A stretch of 64,000 bases of DNA. Origin: Actinomycetes bacterium. GTDB taxonomy: Bacteria > Actinomycetota > Actinomycetes > Actinomycetales > Microbacteriaceae. Location: the NCBI GenBank assembly GCA_029777095.1, contig JAKOTS010000057.1:1-64000 (forward strand). The letters are read 5' to 3'. Shown here piece after piece: positions 32,207 to 40,448 of the stretch (positions are counted from its first letter, which is position 1; every line of letters starts with the position of its first letter). The notes beneath the pieces were generated by a model, which was not told the DNA's origin, made no database searches, and was given only the letters and a program-made list of their open reading frames with translations. Made by a program: the position numbers and the translations under genes.

Positions 32207-33363
32207 GACACCTTGTCGAGATGCACTGAGAACCAGAACACGTTGTACGGGCCCCACTGCGAGAGATCGAAGTAGACCGTGCGCCCGTCGTCGCTCACAT
32301 AGCGCGGGTTCATGTAGGGCGCGTACAGGCCCGGATATTCGGTGCCCGACACAATCTCGAGCGGGTCGCCCCACGGCCCCCACGGGGTGAGCCCTTCGCG
32401 CATGTACGCCGAGCCGCCATCCGAGTACGTCATCAGCCAGCGCTCGAGGTAGTTCGAATACATCACCGACATCTCGCCGATCGTGCCATCGAGCACGATC
32501 GCGGCGTCGTCCATCTGCGCGCTCCACTTGGGTGAACCCGAGGCATCGGTGCCGGTGAAATAGCTGTAGGCACCGGCATCCTCAACCGCGTCCGTCGTCG
32601 CAGGCACGCGCATGAGCGCGACGCCGCCAAATCGGCCGGCAGGAATCGCCCAGATGTAGACGTAGTCGGTGCCGCCTTCGCGCACCTGCACCGTCGCGAA
32701 CTGAATGAAGTTTGAGTCGCCCGGCCAGCGAACGCCCTCGACCTGGGTCCAGGTTTGGCCCTGGTCGATTGACTTTGCAAGGCCGCTGTAACCGGCATCC
32801 CACATGCCCGCATCGCCCCAGTGCGAGACCGACATGTAGGCCAGGTACATCGCGTCGCCGATCGCGAACGCGTGCGTGGGAATCTTGGTGACCTCGCCGC
32901 TGCCATCGCCCGGCCCGTGATCGCCCTCGACCAGTGCCGCCGCGAGCCCGATCGCATCTTCGGCCCACCCGCCAAAGGTGATGCCGTCGCTCGGGTCGTC
33001 GTCGGTGCTCCACGCCATCACGTTCGAGCGCCACATGCCGCCCTCGCCGCCATAGGCATCCGGGTCGCGCAGTCCGAACGTATCGCCAAAGAAGAAGTAG
33101 GTGCGATCGTCGACCGTCAGCATCGAGCCGAGGTCGGTACCGGCAACGCCCACCGCCTCGGTGTCGTTGATTGCCCCCGGGCCGGTGAGCTGGGCGATTT
33201 CTTTCAACCCGCTCACGCCCGAGAGCACAAAGGGGCGATCCGCGTCGGGGCTGACGTCGACCCGGCCGCCGCCAGCGCCCCCGGCGCTACACGCGCCGAG
33301 CAGCAACGCGAGCGCGGTGGCCGCGCCGATGGTCACAAGCAACTGCGATGCTCGAGTGCGCAT
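32200..33363 (-). CDS. DUF4185 / GH183 family lipoprotein (endo-D-arabinanase candidate)
   Basis: 387 residues from the ATG at 33363 (GAGGGGG upstream). Lipoprotein signal LGAC with Cys 25, so on the outer face of the membrane. The rest is a DUF4185 beta-propeller: LTVDDRTYFFFGDTFGL, WRSNVMAWSTDDDPSDGITF and SYFTGTDASGSPKW. DUF4185 is the family named GH183, whose characterised members are endo-acting D-arabinanases on arabinogalactan and lipoarabinomannan. It would make the first cut outside the cell. A half operator (TGAAATCGAT) lies 34 bases upstream. Confidence 0.85.
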   Translation of the reverse strand: MRTRASQLLVTIGAATALALLLGACSAGGAGGGRVDVSPDADRPFVLSGVSGLKEIAQLTGPGAINDTEAVGVAGTDLGSMLTVDDRTYFFFGDTFGLRDPDAYGGEGGMWRSNVMAWSTDDDPSDGITFGGWAEDAIGLAAALVEGDHGPGDGSGEVTKIPTHAFAIGDAMYLAYMSVSHWGDAGMWDAGYSGLAKSIDQGQTWTQVEGVRWPGDSNFIQFATVQVREGGTDYVYIWAIPAGRFGGVALMRVPATTDAVEDAGAYSYFTGTDASGSPKWSAQMDDAAIVLDGTIGEMSVMYSNYLERWLMTYSDGGSAYMREGLTPWGPWGDPLEIVSGTEYPGLYAPYMNPRYVSDDGRTVYFDLSQWGPYNVFWFSVHLDKVSG

Positions 33364-33396
33364 GATCCCCCTCGATCGATGTGCCTCGAGCGTACT

Positions 33397-33410
33397 CGGC
33401 ATCGATTTCA
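33397..33410. promoter_or_regulatory. Partial LacI-type operator before the GH183 gene
   Basis: The minus strand reads TGAAATCGATGCCG: one perfect half-site plus centre, with the other half degenerate. It is the weakest of the five copies but in the expected place. Confidence 0.6.
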
Positions 33411-33417
33411 GAGAGAA

Positions 33418-33454
33418 GGGCGCAGGCGCCCAAAAGTGAGGTGCGCCTGCGCCC
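33418..33454 (-). terminator. Terminator of the dnaK-hspR operon
   Basis: Perfect 12-bp stem GGGCGCAGGCGC / GCGCCTGCGCCC with a 13-base loop, 18 bases past the hspR stop. It also isolates the GH183 promoter from the heat-shock operon. Confidence 0.7.
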
Positions 33455-33472
33455 CAAAAAGAGAGGTGCGGG

Positions 33473-33934
33473 TTAGCGCTGGTCGTCTTCGCCGGCTTGC
33501 GGATGCATCGACCCCGGCCGCCACAGCACCACATCGGTCTGCCGGCGAAGCCGGGTTCCGGCCCGCAGCGTCACGACAGAGCCGGTTGCGGCGGCGGCGA
33601 ACACGCGCCCACCTGGGCGCTGCTCGCGCTCGGCGGCGAGGAGCCCTTCGAGCTCAGCCACCCGGCGGTGCAACGAATGCACCTGTTCTTCGAGCAGCAA
33701 CACCCGCGAGATTGCGGGCAGGCTCATGCCGTCCGCCGACAGGCGTGCCACCTCGCGCAGCTGCTCGATGTTGCGGGTCGAGTAGCGCCGCGAACCACCG
33801 CGAGTACGACCGGGAACCACAAGGCCCAACCGGTCGTACTGTCGCAGTGTTTGCGGGTGCATTCCCGCAAGCTCGGCCGCAATCGCGATCGCAAACAGCG
33901 GGACATCCTCATCGATCGAGGCATCCATCGTCAT
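33473..33934 (-). CDS. hspR: Heat-shock repressor HspR (MerR family)
   Basis: 153 residues with a MerR helix-turn-helix (IAIAAELAGMHPQTLRQYDRLGLVVPGRTRGGSRRYSTRNIEQLREV) and a coiled stretch (LLLEEQVHSLHRRVAELEGLLAAE). Last gene of dnaK-grpE-dnaJ-hspR, its standard place in actinobacteria. It represses the operon by binding HAIR boxes together with DnaK; such boxes are found here before dnaK and clpB. Confidence 0.95.
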   Translation of the reverse strand: MTMDASIDEDVPLFAIAIAAELAGMHPQTLRQYDRLGLVVPGRTRGGSRRYSTRNIEQLREVARLSADGMSLPAISRVLLLEEQVHSLHRRVAELEGLLAAEREQRPGGRVFAAAATGSVVTLRAGTRLRRQTDVVLWRPGSMHPQAGEDDQR

Positions 33935-33966
33935 TCACCTCACTCATTAGACCGAACATGCGGCGC

Positions 33967-34953
33967 CTAGCCTCTTGCCTTCGCCATCAGTTCGTCACGC
34001 GGGTTCTCACCCGGTTCGACCTCGCGGTACTTCTCGAGCGCCTCGCGCGCGGCGTCGTCAAGGTGTGCCGGAACGGCAACCTGCACGACGGCGAGCAAAT
34101 CGCCCGTGCCCTTCGTGCTCGTGATGCCGCGGCCTTTGACACGCAGCACCCGACCACTCGGGGTTCCCGGCGCGACCCGCAATTTCACGGGGTCACCGCC
34201 GAGGGTCGGCACCTCAATGGTGGCGCCGAGGGCTGCCTCCACGAAGGTGACGGGAACGGTCACGCGAAGGTTGAGACCATCGCGTTCGAAGACCGGGTGC
34301 TTGCGCACCTTCACCTGCACGACGATGTCGCCGTTTTCGCCGCCGTCCGGTGAGGGACGACCGCGGCCGCGGAGGCGGATCTTCTGCCCGTCGGCAACGC
34401 CGGCGGGAATCTTGACCTTGAATGGCCGACCGTCTTCGCCCTGCAGCGAGATCGTCTCGCCACGCGCCGCCGTCACGAAATCGAGCGTGGTGCGTGCCGT
34501 GACGTCTTGACCCTTGGTGGGGCCGCCAAAGCCGCGGTATCCGCCGCTCGTCTGACCAAAACCACCACCCTGCTGGCCAAAGAGGCCACCAAAGAGGTCT
34601 TCGTAACTCTGCCCGGAGGCCTGCGGGCGGCCGCGGCCGCCACCCTGCTGGCCGAACCTGCTGAACACGTCATCGAAGCCCTGGTTGCTCTGGCCACCCG
34701 CGGTGAAGCGGGCGCCAGAGCCCATGGCGCGAATCTGGTCGTATTCGGCGCGCTGTTCGGCGTCAGAGAGCACCGAGTACGCCTCGCTGATCTCTTTAAA
34801 CTTGGCCTCGGCGGCGGCATCACCCTGATTTGAGTCGGGGTGATATTTGCGGGCGAGCTTCCGATAGGTCTTTTTCAGCTCGGCAGCGTCGACCGTCTTG
34901 GCCACACCCAGCGTCTTGTAGAAGTCCTTATCGAACCAATCCTGACTCGCCAT
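33967..34953 (-). CDS. dnaJ: DnaJ-type co-chaperone without zinc finger
   Basis: 328 residues. N-terminal J domain (residues about 8-75, catalytic HPD in KYHPDSN), a Gly/Phe/Gln-rich linker (FGGLFGQQGGGFGQTSGGYRGFGG) and a C-terminal substrate domain. The four CxxCxGxG repeats of type I DnaJ are absent, making it a CbpA-like type II protein in the normal DnaJ slot of the operon. It starts 7 bases after grpE. Confidence 0.92.
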   Translation of the reverse strand: MASQDWFDKDFYKTLGVAKTVDAAELKKTYRKLARKYHPDSNQGDAAAEAKFKEISEAYSVLSDAEQRAEYDQIRAMGSGARFTAGGQSNQGFDDVFSRFGQQGGGRGRPQASGQSYEDLFGGLFGQQGGGFGQTSGGYRGFGGPTKGQDVTARTTLDFVTAARGETISLQGEDGRPFKVKIPAGVADGQKIRLRGRGRPSPDGGENGDIVVQVKVRKHPVFERDGLNLRVTVPVTFVEAALGATIEVPTLGGDPVKLRVAPGTPSGRVLRVKGRGITSTKGTGDLLAVVQVAVPAHLDDAAREALEKYREVEPGENPRDELMAKARG

Positions 34954-34960
34954 ATCGCCT

Positions 34961-35602
34961 CTATTCCGCCGGAACCGCGACGACGACCTTTGCGGGTCGA
35001 AGCTCTACGGAACCCAGCATGTAGCCGATTTCGACGACCTCGAGGATCGTTGGCTCGGTCGCACCCGGGGTGGGAGCCTGGAAGATTGCTTCGTGGCGTT
35101 GCGGGTCGAACAGCTCGCCCGCCTCACCGTACGATTCGAGGCCCATTTTCTCGGCAACGAAACGAATCTTCTCGGCGATGGTCGCGAAGGCGCTCCCAGG
35201 TTCGAGGTCACCGTGCTTTTCTGCCCGGTCGAGGTCATCGAGCGCGGGCAGCAGGCTGCGTGCAGCCTCGCCCTTCGCGCGCTCGATCTCGACCAGCCGC
35301 TGCTCTTCGGTGCGCCGACGGTAGTTGGCGTACTCGGCGGTCAGCCGCTGCAGATCAGCAAGGTGCTCGGCGGCCGCCCCCGCAAGCTGCGGGTTGTGTT
35401 CGGCGAGCGCCTCGTCTTCAACGCCGTGAGCGGATGCCTCAGCCGTCTGCTCTGCGTTCAAAATGTCGTCAATCGTGAGGTCACCATCGAAGTCCGACCC
35501 GCGCGGGCCGGGGCCGGAGGCGTGTGCCTCCGACCCCTGCGTCGCTCCGGGCTGAACCTCGTCGTGACCCTCGGGGCCCTGATCGGGGTTCTTGTCCGTC
35601 AT
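34961..35602 (-). CDS. grpE: Nucleotide exchange factor GrpE
   Basis: 213 residues: a long acidic disordered N-terminus (DKNPDQGPEGHDEVQPGATQG), a helical dimer stalk (LADLQRLTAEYANYRRRTEEQRLVEIERAKGEA) and the C-terminal beta domain (FDPQRHEAIFQAPTPGATEPTILEVVEIGYMLGSVELRPAKVVVA). Two bases separate it from the dnaK stop. It releases ADP from DnaK. Confidence 0.96.
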   Translation of the reverse strand: MTDKNPDQGPEGHDEVQPGATQGSEAHASGPGPRGSDFDGDLTIDDILNAEQTAEASAHGVEDEALAEHNPQLAGAAAEHLADLQRLTAEYANYRRRTEEQRLVEIERAKGEAARSLLPALDDLDRAEKHGDLEPGSAFATIAEKIRFVAEKMGLESYGEAGELFDPQRHEAIFQAPTPGATEPTILEVVEIGYMLGSVELRPAKVVVAVPAE

Positions 35603-35604
35603 GA

Positions 35605-37461
35605 TTACTTCTTCTCGTCCTCGTCTTCGACAACCTCTGCGTCGATCACGTCTTCGTCAGCGTCTGCCGACTCTGCGCGGTCGTCGCTGGTGTCGCTTGC
35701 GGTTTCTTGTTCCTGGCCCTGCGCGTAGATCGCTTCGCCGAGCTTCTGCTGGCTCTCGTTGAGCGCGTCGTACGCAGTCTTCACTGCGGCGTCGTCTTCA
35801 CCTGCGAGCGCGGTCTTCAGCGCGTCGACATCTGCCTGCACCGACGTCTTCACGTCTTCGGGCAGCTTGTCTTCGTTGTCCTTGATCAGCTTCTCGATCG
35901 AGTAGGTGAGCTGCTCGGCCTGGTTGCGAGTCTCTGCCGATTCGCGACGCTGCTTGTCTTCAGCCGCGTGCTCTTCAGCCTCGCGCACCATGCGCTCGAT
36001 GTCTTCCTTCGACAGCGACGAGCCGCCGGTGATCGTCATCGACTGCTCCTTGCCCGTGCCCTTGTCCTTTGCAGACACGTGCACAATGCCGTTTGCGTCG
36101 ATGTCGAACGTGACCTCGATCTGCGGGACGCCTCGGGGTGCCGGAGCGATACCCGTGAGCTCGAAGGTGCCGAGCTGCTTGTTGTCGCGCGTGAAGTCAC
36201 GCTCACCCTGGAAGACCTGGATGGCCACCGAAGGCTGGTTGTCGTCGGCGGTCGTGAAGGTCTCGCTGCGCTTGGTCGGGATGGCCGTGTTGCGCTCGAT
36301 GAGCTTGGTCATCATGCCGCCCTTGGTCTCGATACCGAGGCTCAGGGGGGTGACGTCGATCAGCAGCACGTCCTTGCGCTCGCCGCGCAGCACGCCAGCC
36401 TGGAGGGCGGCGCCGACGGCGACGACCTCGTCAGGGTTGACACCCTTGTTGGCGTCCTTACCGGTCTCCTGCTTGACGAGCTCGGCAACGGCGGGCATGC
36501 GAGTCGAACCACCAACGAGCACGACGTGGTCGATTTCGCTGACCTTGACGCCGGCTTCGCGGATGACATCTGCGAACGGCTTCTTGGTGCGGTCGAGGAG
36601 GTCCTTGGTGAGGTCTTCGAACTTGGCACGCGTGATGGTCTCAGACAGCGAAACCGGGCCGTTCTCGGTGAGCGAGAGGTAGGGAAGGTTCACGCTGGTC
36701 GAGGTCGACGAGCTGAGCTCCTTCTTTGCCTGCTCTGCAGCCTCCTTGAGGCGCTGCAGTGCGATCTTGTCGCCCGAGACGTCAACACCCGTGGTGTCCT
36801 TGAACTGCTTGATCAGGTAGTCGACGAGACGCTGGTCCCAGTCGTCGCCACCGAGGCGGTTGTCGCCTGCGGTCGAGCGCACCTGGATGGTGGAGAAGTC
36901 GTCGTCCTTGCCCACTTCGAGCAGCGAGACGTCAAACGTTCCGCCACCGAGGTCGAACACCAGGATGAGCTCGTCTTCTTTACCCTTGTCGAGGCCGTAT
37001 GCAAGCGCCGCGGCGGTGGGCTCGTTGATGATGCGGAGCACGTTCAAGCCCGCAACCTCACCGGCCTCCTTGGTTGCCTGACGCTCTGCGTCGTTGAAGT
37101 AGGCGGGCACGGTGATGACAGCGTCGGTCACGGTGTCGCCGAGGTACTCCTCAGCGTCGCGCTTGAGCTTGCCGAGAATACGGGCCGAGATCTCCTGCGG
37201 CGAGTACTTCTTGTCGTCGACCGCGAAGGTCCAGTCGGTGCCCATGTGGCGCTTGACTGAAGCAAGGGTGCGGTCAACGTTGGTGACGGCCTGGCGCTTT
37301 GCGGTCTCACCGACGAGCACCTCGCCGTCCTTGGTAAATGCGACCACCGACGGGGTGGTGCGGAAGCCTTCGGCGTTAGCGATAACCTTCGGCTCGCCAC
37401 CCTCGAGGACGGCAACGACCGAGTTCGTGGTTCCGAGGTCGATTCCCACTGCACGTGACAT
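35605..37461 (-). CDS. dnaK: Molecular chaperone DnaK (Hsp70)
   Basis: 618 residues from the ATG at 37461; the ORF-track start at 37572 is in the promoter. ATPase domain with [35 protein letters not shown] and [13 protein letters not shown], substrate domain near [14 protein letters not shown], and an acidic tail ending DEDEKK. First gene of dnaK-grpE-dnaJ-hspR, with a clear promoter and three HAIR-like operators upstream. Confidence 0.97.
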   Translation of the reverse strand: MSRAVGIDLGTTNSVVAVLEGGEPKVIANAEGFRTTPSVVAFTKDGEVLVGETAKRQAVTNVDRTLASVKRHMGTDWTFAVDDKKYSPQEISARILGKLKRDAEEYLGDTVTDAVITVPAYFNDAERQATKEAGEVAGLNVLRIINEPTAAALAYGLDKGKEDELILVFDLGGGTFDVSLLEVGKDDDFSTIQVRSTAGDNRLGGDDWDQRLVDYLIKQFKDTTGVDVSGDKIALQRLKEAAEQAKKELSSSTSTSVNLPYLSLTENGPVSLSETITRAKFEDLTKDLLDRTKKPFADVIREAGVKVSEIDHVVLVGGSTRMPAVAELVKQETGKDANKGVNPDEVVAVGAALQAGVLRGERKDVLLIDVTPLSLGIETKGGMMTKLIERNTAIPTKRSETFTTADDNQPSVAIQVFQGERDFTRDNKQLGTFELTGIAPAPRGVPQIEVTFDIDANGIVHVSAKDKGTGKEQSMTITGGSSLSKEDIERMVREAEEHAAEDKQRRESAETRNQAEQLTYSIEKLIKDNEDKLPEDVKTSVQADVDALKTALAGEDDAAVKTAYDALNESQQKLGEAIYAQGQEQETASDTSDDRAESADADEDVIDAEVVEDEDEKK

Positions 37462-37534
37462 ATGTGTCTCTCTCTTTCGTGTCGCGCGGGGTGCCGCGCG
37501 GCGTTGGGGTTGATCTGAAATTCTTGGGGCTGGA

Positions 37535-37609
37535 CTTGAGTCCAACAGGCTCAATGTTACAGGTTGAGCCAACCCGTGTCAACACGAAGTTGATATGAGC
37601 TAGCTCAAC
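37535..37609 (-). promoter_or_regulatory. dnaK promoter with three HAIR-like operators
   Basis: On the minus strand, TTGACA (37582-37577), a 17-bp spacer and TAACAT (37559-37554). HAIR 1, CTTGAGT-N7-GCTCAAT at 37535-37555, overlaps the -10 and start. HAIR 2, GTTGAGC-N7-TGTCAAC at 37563-37583, covers the spacer and -35. HAIR 3, GTTGATA-N7-GCTCAAC at 37589-37609, lies upstream. Boxes 2 and 3 are less perfect. Confidence 0.8.
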
Positions 37610-37713
37610 TTTGAAGCTCCCTTTTTTGAGGCACCGCGGCCACAATTCTCGAGGTGCCGCGGCGCGCCGCCAGAGACACCCATCGTTCATCAATTCGCCG
37701 TAGCGTGACCACC

Positions 37714-39138
37714 ATGTCGCTGTCAGATGCACCTGCCCCCGGCGCTCCGGCCACGCCGCCGCCCACCGCGAACACTGGCGCCCTGAGCGCAATGGGCGCA
37801 ATGTTCCAAGACACCGACGACAACCGTGTCGTGCCACGAAAGCAGATCTATTCGTGGGCCCTGTGGGACTGGGCGACCCAGCCGTTCAACTCGGTATTGC
37901 TGACCTTTGTCTTCGCATCGCTCTATCTTGTCTCCGACAATTTCTTGCCGGCCGACGTTGCGGGGCTCGCAAACGACGACCCGCTGAAGCAGAGCGCGAT
38001 GGCGACGCTGACGAGCGGTTACGGGCTCGCGACGTTTATTGCCGGCATCCTGATTCTGATTCTTGCCCCGGTGCTTGGGCAGCAGGCCGACCGCCGAGGC
38101 AACAAGAAGCGCGGGCTCATGCTGTTCACCGCGCTGCTGGCGCTCGCGCAGTTTGCGCTGTTTTTCGTGCACGCCGACCCCTCGTATTTCTGGTTCGGCG
38201 CGATCGTGCTCTCGCTCGGGGCTGTTGTCGCCGAGATCGCGGGCGTGAACTACAACTCGATGCTCGTGCAGATCTCGACGCCGCGCACGGTGGGGCGCGT
38301 CAGCGGGCTCGGATGGGGCATGGGATACATCGGCGGCATCGTCGCACTCACGCTCGTGGTCGTGCTGACCACCTTCAACTGGTTCGGCATGGATACGTCT
38401 GACGGCATGGCGTACCGCCTCATCGCCGTCGGCTGCGGCGTGTGGACGATCGTGTTCTCGATCCCGATCTTCTTGAACGTGCCCGAGGCGCCCGCGCGCA
38501 TGGGCGCCGCGCGGGTCGGCTTCTTCCGCAGCTATGTCGTGCTGGTGCAAGACATCACGCGCCTGTACAAGAACCACCGCCCGACGTTTTGGTTCTTGGT
38601 CTCAAGCGCCGTCTACCGCGACGGACTCGCCGGAGTCTTCGCCTTCGGCGGCATCCTCGCGGCCGTCGTCTTCGGCTTCACCCCCACCGAGGTGATGATC
38701 TTCGGCATCGCGGCTAACGTCGTCGCCGGCATCTCAACGATTCTTGCGGGGCGCGCAGACGACCGGTTCGGCGCGCGCAGCGTGATCGTAACCGCACTGA
38801 CCGGGCTCGTAACCATCGCCCTGCTGCTGTTCTTCTTCCGCGACGTCGGCACGATCGTGTTCTGGGTCGGCGGGCTCCTGCTCTCGGCATTCGTCGGGCC
38901 GGCGCAGGCGGCAAGCCGTTCGCTGCTCGCCCGCGTCACCCCGACGGGCATGCAGGGCGAGATCTTCGGCCTCTACGCCACAACCGGACGCGTCGCGAGC
39001 TTCATCGCACCGGGCCTCTGGGCCCTGTTCATCGCACTCTTCGGCGCGACGTACTGGGGCATCCTCGGCATCACGATCGTGCTGGCCGTGGGCCTGTTTC
39101 TCCTGCTGTTGGTGAAGCTTCCGCCGCACCGGAGGTAG
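37714..39138 (+). CDS. MFS transporter, UMF1/Atg22-like family
   Basis: 474 residues, about 12 helices after a 50-residue Pro/Ala-rich N-terminus. RKQIYSWALWDWATQPFNSVLLTFVF at the first helix, VAEIAGVNYNSMLVQISTPRTVGRVSGLGWGMGYIGG in the middle and a late GEIFGLYATTGRVASFIAPGLWAL are hallmarks of UMF1 transporters. The start is ATG at 37714, not the ORF-track 37654. Substrate unknown; family members export amino acids or unknown solutes. Divergent from dnaK. Confidence 0.85.
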   Translation: MSLSDAPAPGAPATPPPTANTGALSAMGAMFQDTDDNRVVPRKQIYSWALWDWATQPFNSVLLTFVFASLYLVSDNFLPADVAGLANDDPLKQSAMATLTSGYGLATFIAGILILILAPVLGQQADRRGNKKRGLMLFTALLALAQFALFFVHADPSYFWFGAIVLSLGAVVAEIAGVNYNSMLVQISTPRTVGRVSGLGWGMGYIGGIVALTLVVVLTTFNWFGMDTSDGMAYRLIAVGCGVWTIVFSIPIFLNVPEAPARMGAARVGFFRSYVVLVQDITRLYKNHRPTFWFLVSSAVYRDGLAGVFAFGGILAAVVFGFTPTEVMIFGIAANVVAGISTILAGRADDRFGARSVIVTALTGLVTIALLLFFFRDVGTIVFWVGGLLLSAFVGPAQAASRSLLARVTPTGMQGEIFGLYATTGRVASFIAPGLWALFIALFGATYWGILGITIVLAVGLFLLLLVKLPPHRR

Positions 39139-39168
39139 GGGCGGAAGTTGTTGCTGGCGCGGCGTTGC

Positions 39169-39774
39169 CTAAGCGCCAGGCGATCCCGCGTCGGTGACCG
39201 CCACGTCCGAGCGGTGGAAGTTCTGGAATGATCGGGATGCCGTGGGCCCCCGCTGCCCCTGATACCGGTTGCCGTACGGCCCCGACCCATAAGGGTTCTC
39301 GGCCGGCGACGACAGCCTGAAGAAGCAGAGCTGTCCGATCTTCATGCCCGGCCACAGCTTGATCGGCAGCGTGGCGACGTTCGAGAGTTCAAGGGTGACG
39401 TGCCCTGAAAAGCCGGGGTCGATGAAACCCGCGGTCGAGTGCGTGAGCAGGCCGAGGCGTCCAAGTGACGACTTGCCCTCGAGTCGCGCCGCCACATCGT
39501 CGGGCAAGCTGACCTGCTCAAACGTCGCGCCAAGCACGAACTCGCCCGGGTGCAGGATGAATGCCTCGTCGGGGCTCGTCTCGATGAGCTGCGTCAGGTC
39601 GGGCTGATCGGCGGCCGGGTCGATGAACGGGTACTTGTGGTTGTCGAAGAGTCGAAAGTAGCGGTCGAGCCGCACATCGACGCTCGACGGCTGCACCATG
39701 TCGGTCGTGAAGGGCTCAAGGCCGATGCGACCGGCGGCAAGCTCTTTTTTGATATCGCGGTCTGAGAGGAGCAC
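39169..39774 (-). CDS. dcd: dCTP deaminase
   Basis: 201 residues, trimeric dUTPase fold. It makes dUTP (or dUMP in the bifunctional form) from dCTP for thymidylate synthesis. Motifs: [18 protein letters not shown] at the N-terminus, [20 protein letters not shown], the [23 protein letters not shown] core with the conserved Ser-Arg and the catalytic Glu shortly after in HVTLELSN, and [17 protein letters not shown] at the C-terminus, which closes the active site. Confidence 0.96.
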   Translation of the reverse strand: MLLSDRDIKKELAAGRIGLEPFTTDMVQPSSVDVRLDRYFRLFDNHKYPFIDPAADQPDLTQLIETSPDEAFILHPGEFVLGATFEQVSLPDDVAARLEGKSSLGRLGLLTHSTAGFIDPGFSGHVTLELSNVATLPIKLWPGMKIGQLCFFRLSSPAENPYGSGPYGNRYQGQRGPTASRSFQNFHRSDVAVTDAGSPGA

Positions 39775-39896
39775 GCGCCAAGCCTACCGAGCCGGTCGCG
39801 CTAGGATATTCAGTGTTGCCCTCAATTCGCGAGCAAACCGCGACTCGGGTGATGTCGTTCACTTGCACGGCCCGGCTTCTCGGCCGGCAAGAGTGC

Positions 39897-39970
39897 GGGG
39901 CTGTAGTTCAATGGTAGAACTTCTGCTTCCCAAGCAGATAGCGCGGGTTCGATTCCCGTCAGCCCCTCCA
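39897..39970 (+). tRNA. tRNA-Gly (CCC anticodon), CCA encoded
   Basis: The acceptor stem GGGGCTG pairs with CAGCCCC, then comes discriminator T and an encoded CCA (39968-39970). The anticodon arm TCTGC-TTCCCAA-GCAGA gives CCC, and the T arm is GCGGG-TTCGATT-CCCGT. All arms pair properly. The 660 bases after it are repeat-rich and contain no gene or integrase. Confidence 0.95.
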
Positions 39971-40076
39971 CGCGCCCGTTCGGGTGCTTCCCCATGCGCC
40001 GCACGCCCGGCCGCCGCGCCGCCGCACGCCTCTGCCGTTCCGCCGCCCTGTCTGACCGGCGCTCCGCATCGGCCAC

Positions 40077-40149
40077 CCTTCCGCTCCGCAGTCGCGAAAC
40101 GCCGCGAAACCGCGCACAAAGCGACAAAACGCGACGGGGGAACGGGACA
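40077..40149. repeat. Palindromic repeat copy C
   Basis: CCGCTCCGCAGTCGCG ... CGCGACGGGGGAACGGGAC with the core AAACGCCGCGAAACCGCGCACAAAGCGACAAAA. It belongs to a variant subgroup (copies C, D, E) slightly longer than copies A and B. Confidence 0.82.
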
Positions 40150-40203
40150 TGGGTCGGGCCGTCACCGGTTCGGCGCTCCCGCGCGGCCCAGTCGCGGGCG
40201 CGC

Positions 40204-40303
40204 GCGACACTAACTCAGGAAAAACGGTGTCCAGCGAGACGAAGCCCCCGGAAATACGGGGGCGCATGGCGCCCGTCGCCAGGTTTTCCTGAGTTAGTGT
40301 CGC
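40204..40303. repeat. 100-bp MITE-like inverted-repeat element
   Basis: 20-bp perfect terminal inverted repeats, GCGACACTAACTCAGGAAAA at 40204-40223 and its complement at 40284-40303. Inside is a second small hairpin GCCCCCG-GAAATA-CGGGGGC. There is no ORF and no transposase. It sits between palindromic repeats C and D downstream of the tRNA. It could be a non-autonomous mobile element or a large extragenic palindrome. Confidence 0.75.
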
Positions 40304-40332
40304 CACACGGCGCACCCCGCCTGCACCATGCC

Positions 40333-40403
40333 GTCCCGCTCCGCAGTCGCGAAACGCCGCGAACCCCCGCACAAAGCGACAAAACGCGACGGGGGAACGG
40401 GAC
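40333..40403. repeat. Palindromic repeat copy D
   Basis: GTCCCGCTCCGCAGTCGCG ... CGCGACGGGGGAACGGGAC, 71 bp, with nearly the same sequence as copies C and E. The imperfect arms can fold into a long hairpin. Confidence 0.82.
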
Positions 40404-40448
40404 AAAGCATCGCCCGTCACTGGTTCCGCGCTCCCGCCCCGCACCGCG

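Noticed and set aside
24165-33363. Locus for L-fucose or pectin breakdown
   Set aside because: No fucosidase, pectinase, fuculose aldolase or uronate genes are present; GH183 with GH172 and GH116 fits D-arabinan better, although the isomerase alone would allow L-fucose.
35707-37260. 517-residue plus-strand ORF opposite dnaK
   Set aside because: Well-known type of dnaK antisense ORF caused by codon bias; no independent support.
40204-40303. Insertion sequence
   Set aside because: Inverted repeats are present but only 100 bp apart with no transposase; called a MITE-like element instead.
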